Assembly (NCBI RefSeq): GCF_014230355.1
Contig: NZ_JACLAX010000006.1
Coordinates: forward strand, 62,001 to 126,000
Direction of reading: 5' to 3'
Origin: Novosphingobium piscinae
Lineage (GTDB): Bacteria; Pseudomonadota; Alphaproteobacteria; Sphingomonadales; Sphingomonadaceae
Length of the DNA stretch: 64,000 nucleotides
Each line of letters opens with the position of its first letter. Within the stretch, counting starts at the first letter, position 1. This document shows positions 37,483 through 47,092 of this stretch, in pieces. Below the pieces are notes generated by a model. That model had not been told where the DNA came from and did no database searches. It saw nothing but the letters and a program-made list of their open reading frames with translations. A program made the position numbers and the translations under genes.

Positions 37483-38382
37483 ATGGCGACGATAATTCGT
37501 GACCCTCTGGTAGAGGACAACATTGTCGAACTCGATATCGTCACCGAAGCGGATCGATCCGACATTCGCCGCCGGTACGAAGCCGGGCAGTTGATCCTGC
37601 TGAGAGGATTCCGTTACGATCTGGATTTCAAGTTTCTCGACAGCCTGTGTTTCGACGTCGATGGGCCGCCAGAGTTCCTGCGCAAGCTGAAGAAGTACGG
37701 GGGCGACAAGATCGCCCAGCTGTGCCCGGAGAGTGCCAACCCGCTCGACCAGTTCGTGTTCGCCGCAGTGTTCCAAGCCGACGCCGGCCGGCTGGCCTAC
37801 TACCAGGACCAGGTGGCGAGCGGGAACGCCCAGTGCGACGCACTCTACACCAGCATTTTTCCGGATTACCGGACGACCAAGTCGCTCTATACTTGGCGCT
37901 TCACCTCGACCAAGTATGAGAACCTGCACTGGGACAACTTCGGCATACCCGAAACGTTCCATCAGGTGCGGATATTCACCAACATCGCCAAGTCACCGCG
38001 GCTGTGGATGACAAGCCATCACATCGGTCACTACGCCGAAAGCATCTACGACCAGTACGACCTTGGAGCGCTGCGCGGTCGGATCGGCGACGACCTCAAC
38101 CGCCATGTCAATACGGTGGCGCTTGGCGGGATGAAGGCGCCTTGCATGGACCGGCTGCCCCGACACCACCTGGCGTTCGAACAGGGCGATGTCTGGCTGT
38201 GCGAGACACGGATCGTCTGCCACCAGATCTATCATGGCGAAAAGGCGTTCGCGGCCATGTACTTCAGCGATCCGGCCAGCATGGAGCGGCCAGAACTGGG
38301 CTTCGATGCGCTGATCGAGGAGCTGCATGCGCGGCACCTGCCAGCCCACTCCGCCAATTCCCCTGTGACCGCACCGGCATAA
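37483..38382 (+). CDS. Kdo-hydroxylase-family Fe(II)/2-oxoglutarate oxygenase, copy 2
   Basis: A 299-residue paralogue of the preceding gene, with the same block order: GQLILLRGFRYDLDF near residue 35, IFPDYRTTKS, ENLHWDNFG with His149 and Asp151, HQVRIFTNIAKSPRLW, and CHQIYHGEKAF with probable distal ligand His247. The iron-binding pattern HxD...H is complete. Sequence identity to copy 1 is moderate, so the duplication is old and the substrates may differ. A 75-base gap separates the two. The function assignment rests on motif spacing and on the Kdo-rich context. Confidence 0.65.
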   Translation: MATIIRDPLVEDNIVELDIVTEADRSDIRRRYEAGQLILLRGFRYDLDFKFLDSLCFDVDGPPEFLRKLKKYGGDKIAQLCPESANPLDQFVFAAVFQADAGRLAYYQDQVASGNAQCDALYTSIFPDYRTTKSLYTWRFTSTKYENLHWDNFGIPETFHQVRIFTNIAKSPRLWMTSHHIGHYAESIYDQYDLGALRGRIGDDLNRHVNTVALGGMKAPCMDRLPRHHLAFEQGDVWLCETRIVCHQIYHGEKAFAAMYFSDPASMERPELGFDALIEELHARHLPAHSANSPVTAPA

Positions 38383-38401
38383 CTCTCAAGAAGGATATCT
38401 G

Positions 38402-39307
38402 ATGTCTCTGGAAATCCGCTCGATCAAGGAATTCGAGCTCGGCGATGACTCGATCACCCTGCCGGTCATCGAACTCGATGTCAGTGGGCGGATCGTCCGC
38501 TATGTGGCCACGTCGCGCGGGTCGCGCAAGCGCGCGCTCACGCTGCTCAGCAAGGAGCCGCTGACGATCCCTTGGGTCGAAACGTTCAAGCCGGGCGAGA
38601 TCTATGTCGACATCGGCGCCAACGTCGGCATGTACGCGATCTATGCCGGCGTGGTCGGGGCACGGGTCTTCGCCTTCGAGCCTGAGGCGCTGAACTATGC
38701 CGAGCTTAACAAGAACATCTACGCCAATGGCCTCCACGGTCAGGTGACGGCTTATTGCATGGCGATGAGCGACGAGATCGACGTCTCGGTCCTGCATCTT
38801 AGTGCCTTCGGTTTTGCCGGGTCTCATCACGACTTCGGGGAAAACTGGTGGTCCAACGACCGCGTGGTTGGCGGTCGCATGGTCGAGCGCGACAAGCGGC
38901 CCCAGCAGGGCTGCGTCTCCTACACGTTGGACAATCTCGTGAACCGCGGCGCCGTGCCGGCCCCCAATCACCTGAAGATCGATGTCGATGGGATCGAGGG
39001 CAAGGTGATCCGGGGAGCATTGGAAACGCTCAAGCGTCCCGACCTGCAAACCATCTTGCTCGAGGTCGATTTCGCCATCCCCGACAGCCTGGCGCTGGTC
39101 GATCTGCTGCGGTCGCAGGGCTGGCTCACGTCGGACCACCAGCTGCGCATCAACCAGCACGAATACATGGCGGAAGGCAAACTGGAATCGCTGATGCGGC
39201 GCGGCAAGGGCGGCGCCAACTTCATCTTCTTTAAGAACCCTGATTACTACAGCTTCTTCGAGAATTACGCAGCGACGTTCGTGGCGCCCAACCCCATGAA
39301 GAGATAG
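38402..39307 (+). CDS. FkbM-family SAM methyltransferase A
   Basis: A 301-residue methyltransferase, probably modifying a sugar of the capsule. The SAM motif is YVDIGANVGMYAIYAG near residues 69-84, followed by FAFEPEALNYAELNKNIY. The FkbM motif HLKIDVDGIEGKVIRGA lies near residues 191-207. It is very similar to the methyltransferase at 45990 over the whole length. AAGGAT lies at normal distance before the ATG. It closes a rightward block, ending just before a leftward FkbM gene. Confidence 0.88.
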   Translation: MSLEIRSIKEFELGDDSITLPVIELDVSGRIVRYVATSRGSRKRALTLLSKEPLTIPWVETFKPGEIYVDIGANVGMYAIYAGVVGARVFAFEPEALNYAELNKNIYANGLHGQVTAYCMAMSDEIDVSVLHLSAFGFAGSHHDFGENWWSNDRVVGGRMVERDKRPQQGCVSYTLDNLVNRGAVPAPNHLKIDVDGIEGKVIRGALETLKRPDLQTILLEVDFAIPDSLALVDLLRSQGWLTSDHQLRINQHEYMAEGKLESLMRRGKGGANFIFFKNPDYYSFFENYAATFVAPNPMKR

Positions 39308-39319
39308 CAGGGGCCTAAC

Positions 39320-39351
39320 GGCCCTAGGTCGGACGGCACCGCCCTAGGGCC
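39320..39351. terminator. Possible bidirectional terminator between convergent genes
   Basis: An 8-base perfect inverted repeat GGCCCTAG/CTAGGGCC (39320-39327 with 39344-39351) with a 16-base loop lies between two convergent methyltransferase genes. It overlaps the last codons of the leftward gene. There is no T-run on either side, so rho-independent function is not certain. Confidence 0.35.
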
Positions 39352-39994
39352 GGACCATCACGAAGTCCCAGCCACGCCGGTCGAGCGCAGCCACCTTGTA
39401 GCCGATGGTCTCGAGGTATTCCTTCGCGGAGTACTGCGCGTCCCCGTCGAGTACGACATGGTTCTGCTCGATCACGATCACCGGATTGCAGCGCTCGATG
39501 GTCTGTGCCGCGCCGAGCAGCACTTTCTTTTCGAATCCTTCGACGTCAATCTTTATAAAGTCGATCGCGTCGAAGCCGAAGGCATCGATCGTGTAGACCG
39601 GCACGATCTTGGTCCGGGCATTCTCGCGCTCGGCATGGCCGCCCCCGAACATGACCGTCTCGCCGCGCTCGTCGCCGATCGCGCAGGTGAAATGGGTCAC
39701 CCGGCCAAGATCGACGTTGCGGCGGAAATCCGGCCACAGGTTGGGGTCGAAGGCATACACGTGCGCGAAATCGAGATGCAGGTAGCGGGTGAACTCCCCG
39801 ACCCGGCAGCCGATGTCCAGCGCGTTGCGGAATTGCTTGATGAACGGCTTGGCAAGGAGGTAGGTCTGCTTGCAGGCGTGCTGCGGGTATTCTTTGTTGC
39901 CATCAGGCGAAAAGAGAAAGTCGCGCTCGGCCCACTCCGGTTCATACGGGTTGTCCGCCCAGGTGGTCGCTTCGGGCAACATCTTTTCGGGCAT
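39344..39994 (-). CDS. FkbM-family SAM methyltransferase B (opposite strand)
   Basis: A 216-residue methyltransferase with ALDIGCRVGEFTRYL as SAM motif near residue 58 and FIKIDVEGFEKKVLLGA near residue 145, the FkbM block. NALDIGCRVGEF differs from the other two FkbM genes, so it is a separate subfamily. It is the only leftward gene within the 34-kb capsule locus. The 274 bases to its right (39995-40268) carry its promoter and the upstream region of kdsA and show no gene. Confidence 0.85.
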   Translation of the reverse strand: MPEKMLPEATTWADNPYEPEWAERDFLFSPDGNKEYPQHACKQTYLLAKPFIKQFRNALDIGCRVGEFTRYLHLDFAHVYAFDPNLWPDFRRNVDLGRVTHFTCAIGDERGETVMFGGGHAERENARTKIVPVYTIDAFGFDAIDFIKIDVEGFEKKVLLGAAQTIERCNPVIVIEQNHVVLDGDAQYSAKEYLETIGYKVAALDRRGWDFVMVRP

Positions 39995-40220
39995 TTCAAA
40001 TCTTTCACGAAGTGGGCGGGTCTATGCCCGTTCGGCCCCGCTTATGTCCAAGCATGGGCCGGGTCGCAAGGGCCTTGTCCAACCGACTTCGCGGCGTCTC
40101 GACTGTCACTCTGCTCTGGCCGTGGTCGCAGCGGCCGCTCGCGTGTCCAAGCCGGTGCGTCGCAACTGTGCGGCTCAGGCGTTGCGCTTGTGATCTTGCG
40201 TTGCCAAAAGGCCGGCATGA

Positions 40221-41111
<891 letters not shown>

Positions 41112-41113
41112 TC

Positions 41114-41920
41114 GTGCTCGAGATTTTGCAGCGCTGGGTGAGGGGCTCAGCCCGCGGCAAGCACACCCCGCGCATTCTCATGTTCGGCGACAGCCACACT
41201 GTGGCCATAGCTCAAGCCCTCGCTTTCCGCGCAGACAATCCCGAGCCTGTATTGCCCCCGATTGAGTTGTACCGCCTGCGCAAGGTCAAGGCAGAGGTTG
41301 AGATCGGGGATACCGATATTGACCAGTTTTGCCGCAAAATTGAGCGACTGAGCCCCAGTGACGCGGTGTTTTCTGCAATCGGCGGAAATCAGTATGCTGT
41401 CGTGAGTACGGTTCGGACTCCGCCCTTTTTCGACTTGATTGAATCGCTGCCCCCCGATCAGAAGGTGGCCGACGACAGTGTTATCGTCCCCACTCGGGTG
41501 GTCGAGAGTTACATCGCGAGCGGGGTTTTCAACTCCGATGGTCCCATGCTTCGGAAGATTCGGGCATCAACGCGCGCGCGGGTGTTTCACTTGACCCCTC
41601 CGCCGCCAAAGGAAGACAACGACTTTCTCAAGAAGTTCCATGAATCGCGCTTTGCAGCCGAAGGCCTAGGTGAGATGGAGCCGCAATCGCCCGAACTCAG
41701 GCTGGCCTGCTGGAAGATGCAGCGCAACAGTCTTGAGAAGCTTTGTGCCGAGATCAGCGTCGAGCTATTGCCTCCGCCGACTGCCACCGTGGGGCAACGA
41801 GGGTTTCTCCAGGCGCACTATTACGGCAAGGATGTGACGCACGCCAACCGCAGGTATGGAGAGCAGGTTCTCCGCCAGATTGCGGCCAGAGCCTGTGAAG
41901 GTTGCGAGGTTGCATCGTGA
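41114..41920 (+). CDS. SGNH-like hydrolase/transferase A
   Basis: A 268-residue protein with RILMFGDSHTVA (Gly25-Asp26-Ser27-His28) and a C-terminal DVTHANRRYG (Asp240, His243). These are the nucleophile and acid/base positions of SGNH/GDSL esterases or acyltransferases. No signal peptide or transmembrane segment is visible, so it is probably cytosolic. It starts with GTG two bases after kdsA and overlaps the next gene as GTGA. I infer addition or removal of an acyl group on capsule sugars; the substrate is unknown. Confidence 0.7.
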   Translation: MLEILQRWVRGSARGKHTPRILMFGDSHTVAIAQALAFRADNPEPVLPPIELYRLRKVKAEVEIGDTDIDQFCRKIERLSPSDAVFSAIGGNQYAVVSTVRTPPFFDLIESLPPDQKVADDSVIVPTRVVESYIASGVFNSDGPMLRKIRASTRARVFHLTPPPPKEDNDFLKKFHESRFAAEGLGEMEPQSPELRLACWKMQRNSLEKLCAEISVELLPPPTATVGQRGFLQAHYYGKDVTHANRRYGEQVLRQIAARACEGCEVAS

Positions 41921-42654
41921 AACGAGCGGTCATCATCGGGCAGAGCCACACGGTCTGCATGGCCGATGCTCTGTCGCATGTGTCGAACCCGCATCAGTTC
42001 GAAATTCACCGCTTGCGCAATGGAGACAAGAAGAACGATCCTTCGGCGTTATCCACAGAGCAGGCGTTGGATATTGTGCGCAGGCTGGACGAAATGACGC
42101 CGGTATTCTTGTCGTTTCCGGGTGGTTATCATTGCGTCATCGGGCTTGTGAAATCAAATCCCGATTATGATTTTGTGTTTGATGAGGTTGAGGGTGTCGT
42201 CCAAGATGTTTGGATGGTTCCGCAGCGTGTTATCGCGTCGACTTTCGATTACCATCTTGAAACAGAGCAGCTTGTTCGAAAGGTGAAGCAGGCAGCGGCT
42301 GGTCCAGTCTATATTCTGGCATTTCCTCCACCCAAGCAAGACAATGAATTCATGCTCAAGCATCTGCTCGCACGATGGAACAAGCCGTACAGGGGGCAGG
42401 ATATTGCGGCATGCGGCTTGAGCCGGCCACAGTTGCGGCGCAAGTTATGGCTGTTGGAATGCGGCCGGGTCAGGATCTGGGCTGAAAAGTTGGACGTGGG
42501 CTTTGTCCCGGCGCCGGTTGCCTGCTTCAATGGCAACGGATTTCTGGACTCAACGTATTTCGCCAATGACGCTACCCACGCCAACGTCGAATATGGCAAA
42601 CTGGTGCTTGAACAGGTTGCGTCGGTCGTTGATGGGCGCCAAGGTTCACTTTAG
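41917..42654 (+). CDS. SGNH-like protein B, degenerate GDS and low GC
   Basis: A 245-residue relative of the previous gene: AVIIGQSHTVCMADAL at the N-terminus (Gln9-Ser10-His11, with Gln in place of the usual Asp) and DATHANVEYGKL at the C-terminus (Asp218, His221). The Ser and His are kept. The GTG at 41917 overlaps the previous stop. The middle of the gene is strikingly A/T-rich (about 40% GC by hand count at 42121-42180), unlike neighbours, suggesting recent transfer. Its stop is directly followed by the GSCFA gene ATG. Confidence 0.68.
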   Translation: MKRAVIIGQSHTVCMADALSHVSNPHQFEIHRLRNGDKKNDPSALSTEQALDIVRRLDEMTPVFLSFPGGYHCVIGLVKSNPDYDFVFDEVEGVVQDVWMVPQRVIASTFDYHLETEQLVRKVKQAAAGPVYILAFPPPKQDNEFMLKHLLARWNKPYRGQDIAACGLSRPQLRRKLWLLECGRVRIWAEKLDVGFVPAPVACFNGNGFLDSTYFANDATHANVEYGKLVLEQVASVVDGRQGSL

Positions 42655-43752
42655 ATGACCGAGCATCCCTACAAGTCAGCCCCCGGGCACACCTTCTGGC
42701 GGCGCTCCGTTGCCGAAGTCGATCCGGCGAGCGTTGATCCGGTCGTCGATTTTCCCTTCCGCATCGACCCGACCATGCGGGTGGCGACGGCGGGCAGCTG
42801 CTTCGCGCAGCACATTGCCCGCTACCTGCGGAACAGCGGGTTCAACTACCACGTCACGGAGCCGGGGCATCCGATCATCCCGGAATCGGTGCGCGCCAAA
42901 AACAATTATGGCCTGTTCTCCGCGCGCTATGGCAACATCTACACCGCCCGGCAGCTGATCCAGCTGTTCGAGCGCGCCTATGGGCGCTTCGTTCCGCAGG
43001 AACCGGTTTGGCAGGAATCAGAGGACCGGTTTCTCGACCCCTTCCGTCCCTCGACCCAGCCGGGAGGATACATCTCAGCCGCCGAGCTCGAGCTCGACCG
43101 GGCCCAGCATCTGGCTGCCGTGCGCGAGATGTTCGAGACGCTCGACGTGTTCGTGTTCACCCTCGGCCTGACCGAGTGCTGGGTCTCGCGTGCCGATGGC
43201 GCGGCCTTTCCGATCTGCCCCGGCGTGGAGGGCGGCGTGTTCGACCCCGAGCGGTACGCCTTCCACAACCAGTCGTGCGACGAGGTCGTGTCGGACATGA
43301 CCGCGTTCCTCATGGGTCTGGCCCGGGTCAACCCAAGGGCGCAAGTCATCCTGACCGTGTCACCGGTGCCCCTGGCCGCAACGGCCCGGCGCGACCAGCA
43401 CGTGCTCACCGCGACGGCGTATTCCAAGGCCGTGTTGCGGGTAGCCGCCGAAACCCTGGCAGCGCGCTTCGCGCATGTCGCCTACTTTCCATCGTACGAA
43501 ATCATCACCGGCGCGTTCAACCGGGGCGGGTACTATGCACCCGACCTGCGCAATGTCGTCGAGGCCGGCGTGGCCCATGTCATGGGCCTGTTCATGAAGC
43601 ATGCGACCCGCACGGCGGCGGCCGATCCGGTTCCGGAGCCGGCGACCCCGGTGGCCAGCCGCTCTAACCCGGCGAACAGCGACGCTTACCTCGACCTGTC
43701 CCGCCATATCGTCGAAGTCGAGTGCGATGAAGCAGCACTCGATCGATCCTAG
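42655..43752 (+). CDS. GSCFA-domain protein
   Basis: A 365-residue protein with the defining RVATAGSCFAQHIARYL (Gly47-Ser48-Cys49-Phe50-Ala51) and the family segments NNYGLFSARYGNIYTARQL and FTLGLTECW. GSCFA proteins are distant relatives of SGNH esterases and are often found in surface-glycan loci; reactions are mostly unknown. It starts immediately after the SGNH-like gene stop. The C-terminal 40 residues are proline-rich and weakly conserved. Confidence 0.88.
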   Translation: MTEHPYKSAPGHTFWRRSVAEVDPASVDPVVDFPFRIDPTMRVATAGSCFAQHIARYLRNSGFNYHVTEPGHPIIPESVRAKNNYGLFSARYGNIYTARQLIQLFERAYGRFVPQEPVWQESEDRFLDPFRPSTQPGGYISAAELELDRAQHLAAVREMFETLDVFVFTLGLTECWVSRADGAAFPICPGVEGGVFDPERYAFHNQSCDEVVSDMTAFLMGLARVNPRAQVILTVSPVPLAATARRDQHVLTATAYSKAVLRVAAETLAARFAHVAYFPSYEIITGAFNRGGYYAPDLRNVVEAGVAHVMGLFMKHATRTAAADPVPEPATPVASRSNPANSDAYLDLSRHIVEVECDEAALDRS

Positions 43753-43800
43753 CGTGGTCGGACCGGCCATGTCTTTCTCCAGCCTCTTCCGGAAAGTCCC

Positions 43801-44841
43801 GTGAACCTGTTTGATCTTGCGCGGCGCCAGGACGCGAACCTGCATCTGGCCGGAGAGGTCGTGACCTCCAAACGTGAGTACGCCGACGGCGTCTGGCGGG
43901 GGCTGACCGTCTCGGCGGGCGCTTCGTTCCGCATCCCCGATATCCGGCGGTTCGTGACGTTTCGCCACTTTCCCGCTCAGGTTGGCTGGCGTCTGGATGT
44001 ACCTGCCGGTGGAACCGCGCAGGTGAGGTTGCTGTCCACGGCGGACCAGGCGGTGGTGGGCGAGTTCACAGTCGGCGCGGGGCTTTACCCGGTGACCATC
44101 CCCTGGCCGCTCGCGCCCTGCGGGGCGGTGGACCTCGAGCTATCCTACACCAGCAGCGGACGCCCATTGTTCGTTGGCAATCATAAGCTGCTGTCGCGGC
44201 AGTGGCTTTACGACCTTTGCGTCGGGCGGGGGATCGAGATCGGGCCGGGGCCGGTGCCGCAGATTCTCCCGGGCGAGGGTAGGGATGTCTCCTATCTCGA
44301 GCAGATGCCCGCCGAGGAGTGGAACCGCCTGTACAATGGCGGCGGCAAGTATCCGGTGAGGCCCGAGCTCTGGTCGAGCTACATCGTCGGCGAAGCCTCC
44401 GATATGCCGGTACCGGACGGGTCGCTCGATTTCATTTTCGGGAGCCACGTGTTCGAGCATCTCGCCAATCCGCTCGGACATCTGCAGCGCTGGCACGCCA
44501 AGCTTCGGCCGGGCGGCAAGGTGATCATGGTGGTCCCGGACCTGCACGGTACCAAAGACTCGGTGCACCATCGCTGTTCGATCGAAAGCATGATCGACGA
44601 GCTGGCACGGGATATCTGGCTGCCCGAGGCGGCACATTATTCGCGCCATCTGCGCCGCAGTGTGGACGATCCCCGGCTGATCGCACTCATGGACCGGGGG
44701 GAATCGATCCATGTCCACTATTATGACAACATCAACTGCCAGCAGCTGCTCGACTTCGCGGTCCGGGAGCTGGGCTATGGTGACTACGTGATCAACCATA
44801 CGCCCAACCACAAGGACTTCCACTTCGTGCTGGTCCGCTGA
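43801..44841 (+). CDS. SAM methyltransferase with N-terminal beta domain
   Basis: A 346-residue protein. Residues 1-125 look like a beta-sandwich (VGWRLDVPAGGTAQVRLLST, VTIPWPLAPCGAVDLELSY). Residues 140-345 form a class I methyltransferase (RGIEIGPGPVPQILPG, FGSHVFEHLANPLGHLQRW, LRPGGKVIMVVPDLHGTKD). The fold assignment is confident; the substrate is not. The start is GTG at 43801. A 48-base gap precedes it after the GSCFA gene and an 18-base gap follows before the SDR gene, so they are probably co-transcribed. Confidence 0.83.
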   Translation: MNLFDLARRQDANLHLAGEVVTSKREYADGVWRGLTVSAGASFRIPDIRRFVTFRHFPAQVGWRLDVPAGGTAQVRLLSTADQAVVGEFTVGAGLYPVTIPWPLAPCGAVDLELSYTSSGRPLFVGNHKLLSRQWLYDLCVGRGIEIGPGPVPQILPGEGRDVSYLEQMPAEEWNRLYNGGGKYPVRPELWSSYIVGEASDMPVPDGSLDFIFGSHVFEHLANPLGHLQRWHAKLRPGGKVIMVVPDLHGTKDSVHHRCSIESMIDELARDIWLPEAAHYSRHLRRSVDDPRLIALMDRGESIHVHYYDNINCQQLLDFAVRELGYGDYVINHTPNHKDFHFVLVR

Positions 44842-44859
44842 CTGCCGATCGGGGAATAG

Positions 44860-45993
44860 ATGTCTCAACTGGTACTCGTCACCGGCGGCGCCGGGTTCAT
44901 TGGCACCCACCTGGTGCACAAGCTTTTGGCGGCGGGCCTGCGGGTGAGAGTGCTCGACAACCTGTCTCCGCAGATCCACGGCGAGGACGCCCGACTGCGG
45001 TATGTGCCGCCGGCCGGCAGCGAGTTTGTCTATGGCGATGTGACCTGCCGGTCCGATGTCGAGCGCGCGCTGGAGCAGGTAAACACGGTGGTCCATCTCG
45101 CAGCGGAGACCGGTACCGGGCAGTCGATGTATGAAATCGAGCGATACTATCGCGTCAATGTCCAGGCGACCGCCCTGATCTTCGACGTGCTGTCCAACCA
45201 GCAGGACCGGCGGGTCGGCAATTTCGTGCTTGCGTCAAGTCGGTCGGTCTATGGCGAAGGAGCCTATCACTGCGGCAGTTGTGCTGCGCGGCGCTACCCC
45301 TTGCCGCGCCAACAGGCCCAGCTGGCCCGCCATGACTGGGAGCCGCGTTGTGAGGCTTGCACCGGAGCACTGGAAGCCTTGCCCACGCGCGAGGATGATC
45401 GGCTGCAGCCGGCCTCGGTCTACGCAGCGACCAAGCTCGCGCAGGAGGAACTGGTCCGGGTAGCCGCACCCGCTGCCGGGATGGCCCATGCAGTCCTGCG
45501 CTTTCAGAACGTTTACGGGGAGGGCCAGTCGCTGGCGAACCCCTACACCGGTATCCTGTCTATCTTCTCGACCCGGATCCGGCTGGGCCTGTCGCTCCCG
45601 ATTTTTGAGGATGGCCAGGAAACCCGCGATTTCGTTCATGTCGACGATGTTGCAAATGCCGTGCTGGCGGCGGTTATCAACCCGCAGACGGCTGGCGTGA
45701 CGGTCAATGTTGGGTCAGGGCGGGCCACATCGATCATGGCGATCGCACAATTGCTGGCGCGCCTCATGGGGGCCCGGGTGCCACCGCACGTCTGCCATGC
45801 CTACCGGGTCGGCGATATTCGCCACAACTTCGCGGACCTGTCCGCCCTGGAGGCCAGCTTCGGAGTGACCCCGCGGGTCTCGCTCGAGCTGGGGCTGCGG
45901 CGCTTCGCCGACTGGGTCGCAACCCAGCCAATCCCGGAGGACCAGCTCGACAAGGCGAACGAAGAACTGCGCAAGAGGAATCTGGCGGGATGA
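44860..45993 (+). CDS. SDR nucleotide-sugar epimerase with inserted zinc ribbon
   Basis: A 377-residue extended [19 protein letters not shown] (8-23), HLAAETGTGQSMYE, SSRSVYGEGAY, and the catalytic Tyr188/Lys192 in SVYAATK. Between the active-site strand and YxxxK lies a 50-residue insert with four cysteines, Cys138, Cys141, Cys164, Cys167 (CGSC and CEAC), a zinc-ribbon pattern. Such inserts occur in a dTDP-L-rhamnose 4-epimerase-like group (WbiB/Tll), which would give 6-deoxy-L-talose from the rml product. This is inference from memory. The stop overlaps the next gene as ATGA. Confidence 0.82.
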   Translation: MSQLVLVTGGAGFIGTHLVHKLLAAGLRVRVLDNLSPQIHGEDARLRYVPPAGSEFVYGDVTCRSDVERALEQVNTVVHLAAETGTGQSMYEIERYYRVNVQATALIFDVLSNQQDRRVGNFVLASSRSVYGEGAYHCGSCAARRYPLPRQQAQLARHDWEPRCEACTGALEALPTREDDRLQPASVYAATKLAQEELVRVAAPAAGMAHAVLRFQNVYGEGQSLANPYTGILSIFSTRIRLGLSLPIFEDGQETRDFVHVDDVANAVLAAVINPQTAGVTVNVGSGRATSIMAIAQLLARLMGARVPPHVCHAYRVGDIRHNFADLSALEASFGVTPRVSLELGLRRFADWVATQPIPEDQLDKANEELRKRNLAG

Positions 45994-46970
45994 GAAACTG
46001 GCTGAGCAAGTTCATGCCAAAAACCGCTGAGCCAATCCCCGCGGATAGCGCTCCGCTGGCAAGGCCTCCGGTCGCACCGGCCGAGCTGCGAATTGAAACC
46101 AAGTGGCTCGACCAGGCCTATGCCGAGGTCGCGCACCACGGCCGGACCATGCGTTTCGCCACGACCGGAAAATCGAGCGTCAAGCGGGTGCGCAGCCTGT
46201 TCGACAAGGAGCCCATAACGCTCGCCTGGATCGATAGTTTCGCGCCGGGGCAGGTGCTGTTCGACATCGGTGCCAATGTCGGCATGTACACGGTCTATGC
46301 CGCGATGATGCGGCAGGCCGAAGTCTACGCCTTTGAACCCGAGTCCCTCAATTACGCCGAACTGAACAAGAACATCTATCTCAACGGGCTGCATGGTCAG
46401 GTCATGGCCTATTGCCTGGCGCTATCCGATGTCGATAAGCTTGATCGGCTGTTGCTCAGCGATTTCGGGCTCGGAATTTCGTATCACGATTTCGAAGAAA
46501 ACAGCTGGATCGGAGACAAGGAGTTCGCTGCTGACTGGAAAGTCAGTCGTGAAGACCGCAAGCCACAAGGTTGTATCGGCCGTCGGATGGATAGCCTCAT
46601 CACCGACGGATTGCCTGTACCCGATCATATCAAGATCGACGTTGACGGACTGGAGCATCGGGTCATTGGCGGCATGGCCGATGTCCTGCGCCGCCCCGAA
46701 CTGAAGACAGTGCTGATCGAAATCAATTTCGACAACCCCAAGAACCTCACGATAATCCAGGCCATGACAGATATGGGCTGGCATTTTTCGTGGGAACAGC
46801 TGCGGATAAACCGCAAGGTCAAGTTTACAGTCGAACAAATTCTCGATTATCAGCGTCGCGGTGTAGGTGGACTCAACTATATTTTTTATCGTGATCGGTC
46901 GTATGATGAACTGTTCGCTGAGTTGTTTCGGACTTACGTGCCGGGTGCTGCATTGACGCTTCCGGCCTAG
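45990..46970 (+). CDS. FkbM-family SAM methyltransferase C
   Basis: A 326-residue methyltransferase strongly similar to the protein at 38402: LFDIGANVGMYTVYAAMM (SAM motif), YAFEPESLNYAELNKNIYLN, HIKIDVDGLEHRVIGGM. It has an extra 25 N-terminal residues. Base composition falls in its last third. The start overlaps the SDR stop (ATGA). It presumably methylates a capsule sugar; duplicates A and C may act on different positions. A 122-base gap with no gene follows. Confidence 0.87.
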   Translation: MRNWLSKFMPKTAEPIPADSAPLARPPVAPAELRIETKWLDQAYAEVAHHGRTMRFATTGKSSVKRVRSLFDKEPITLAWIDSFAPGQVLFDIGANVGMYTVYAAMMRQAEVYAFEPESLNYAELNKNIYLNGLHGQVMAYCLALSDVDKLDRLLLSDFGLGISYHDFEENSWIGDKEFAADWKVSREDRKPQGCIGRRMDSLITDGLPVPDHIKIDVDGLEHRVIGGMADVLRRPELKTVLIEINFDNPKNLTIIQAMTDMGWHFSWEQLRINRKVKFTVEQILDYQRRGVGGLNYIFYRDRSYDELFAELFRTYVPGAALTLPA

Positions 46971-47092
46971 GGTGGAGCGGGCGGGAACCTGCTTGTGACG
47001 CTGGGGCCCGCATGCCATAGCGTAAAGCGTCGGGACGGCGATCAGTCACCTGCGGATCTGGGTGCAGTGATGCGCCTAACAATCAACTGTTG

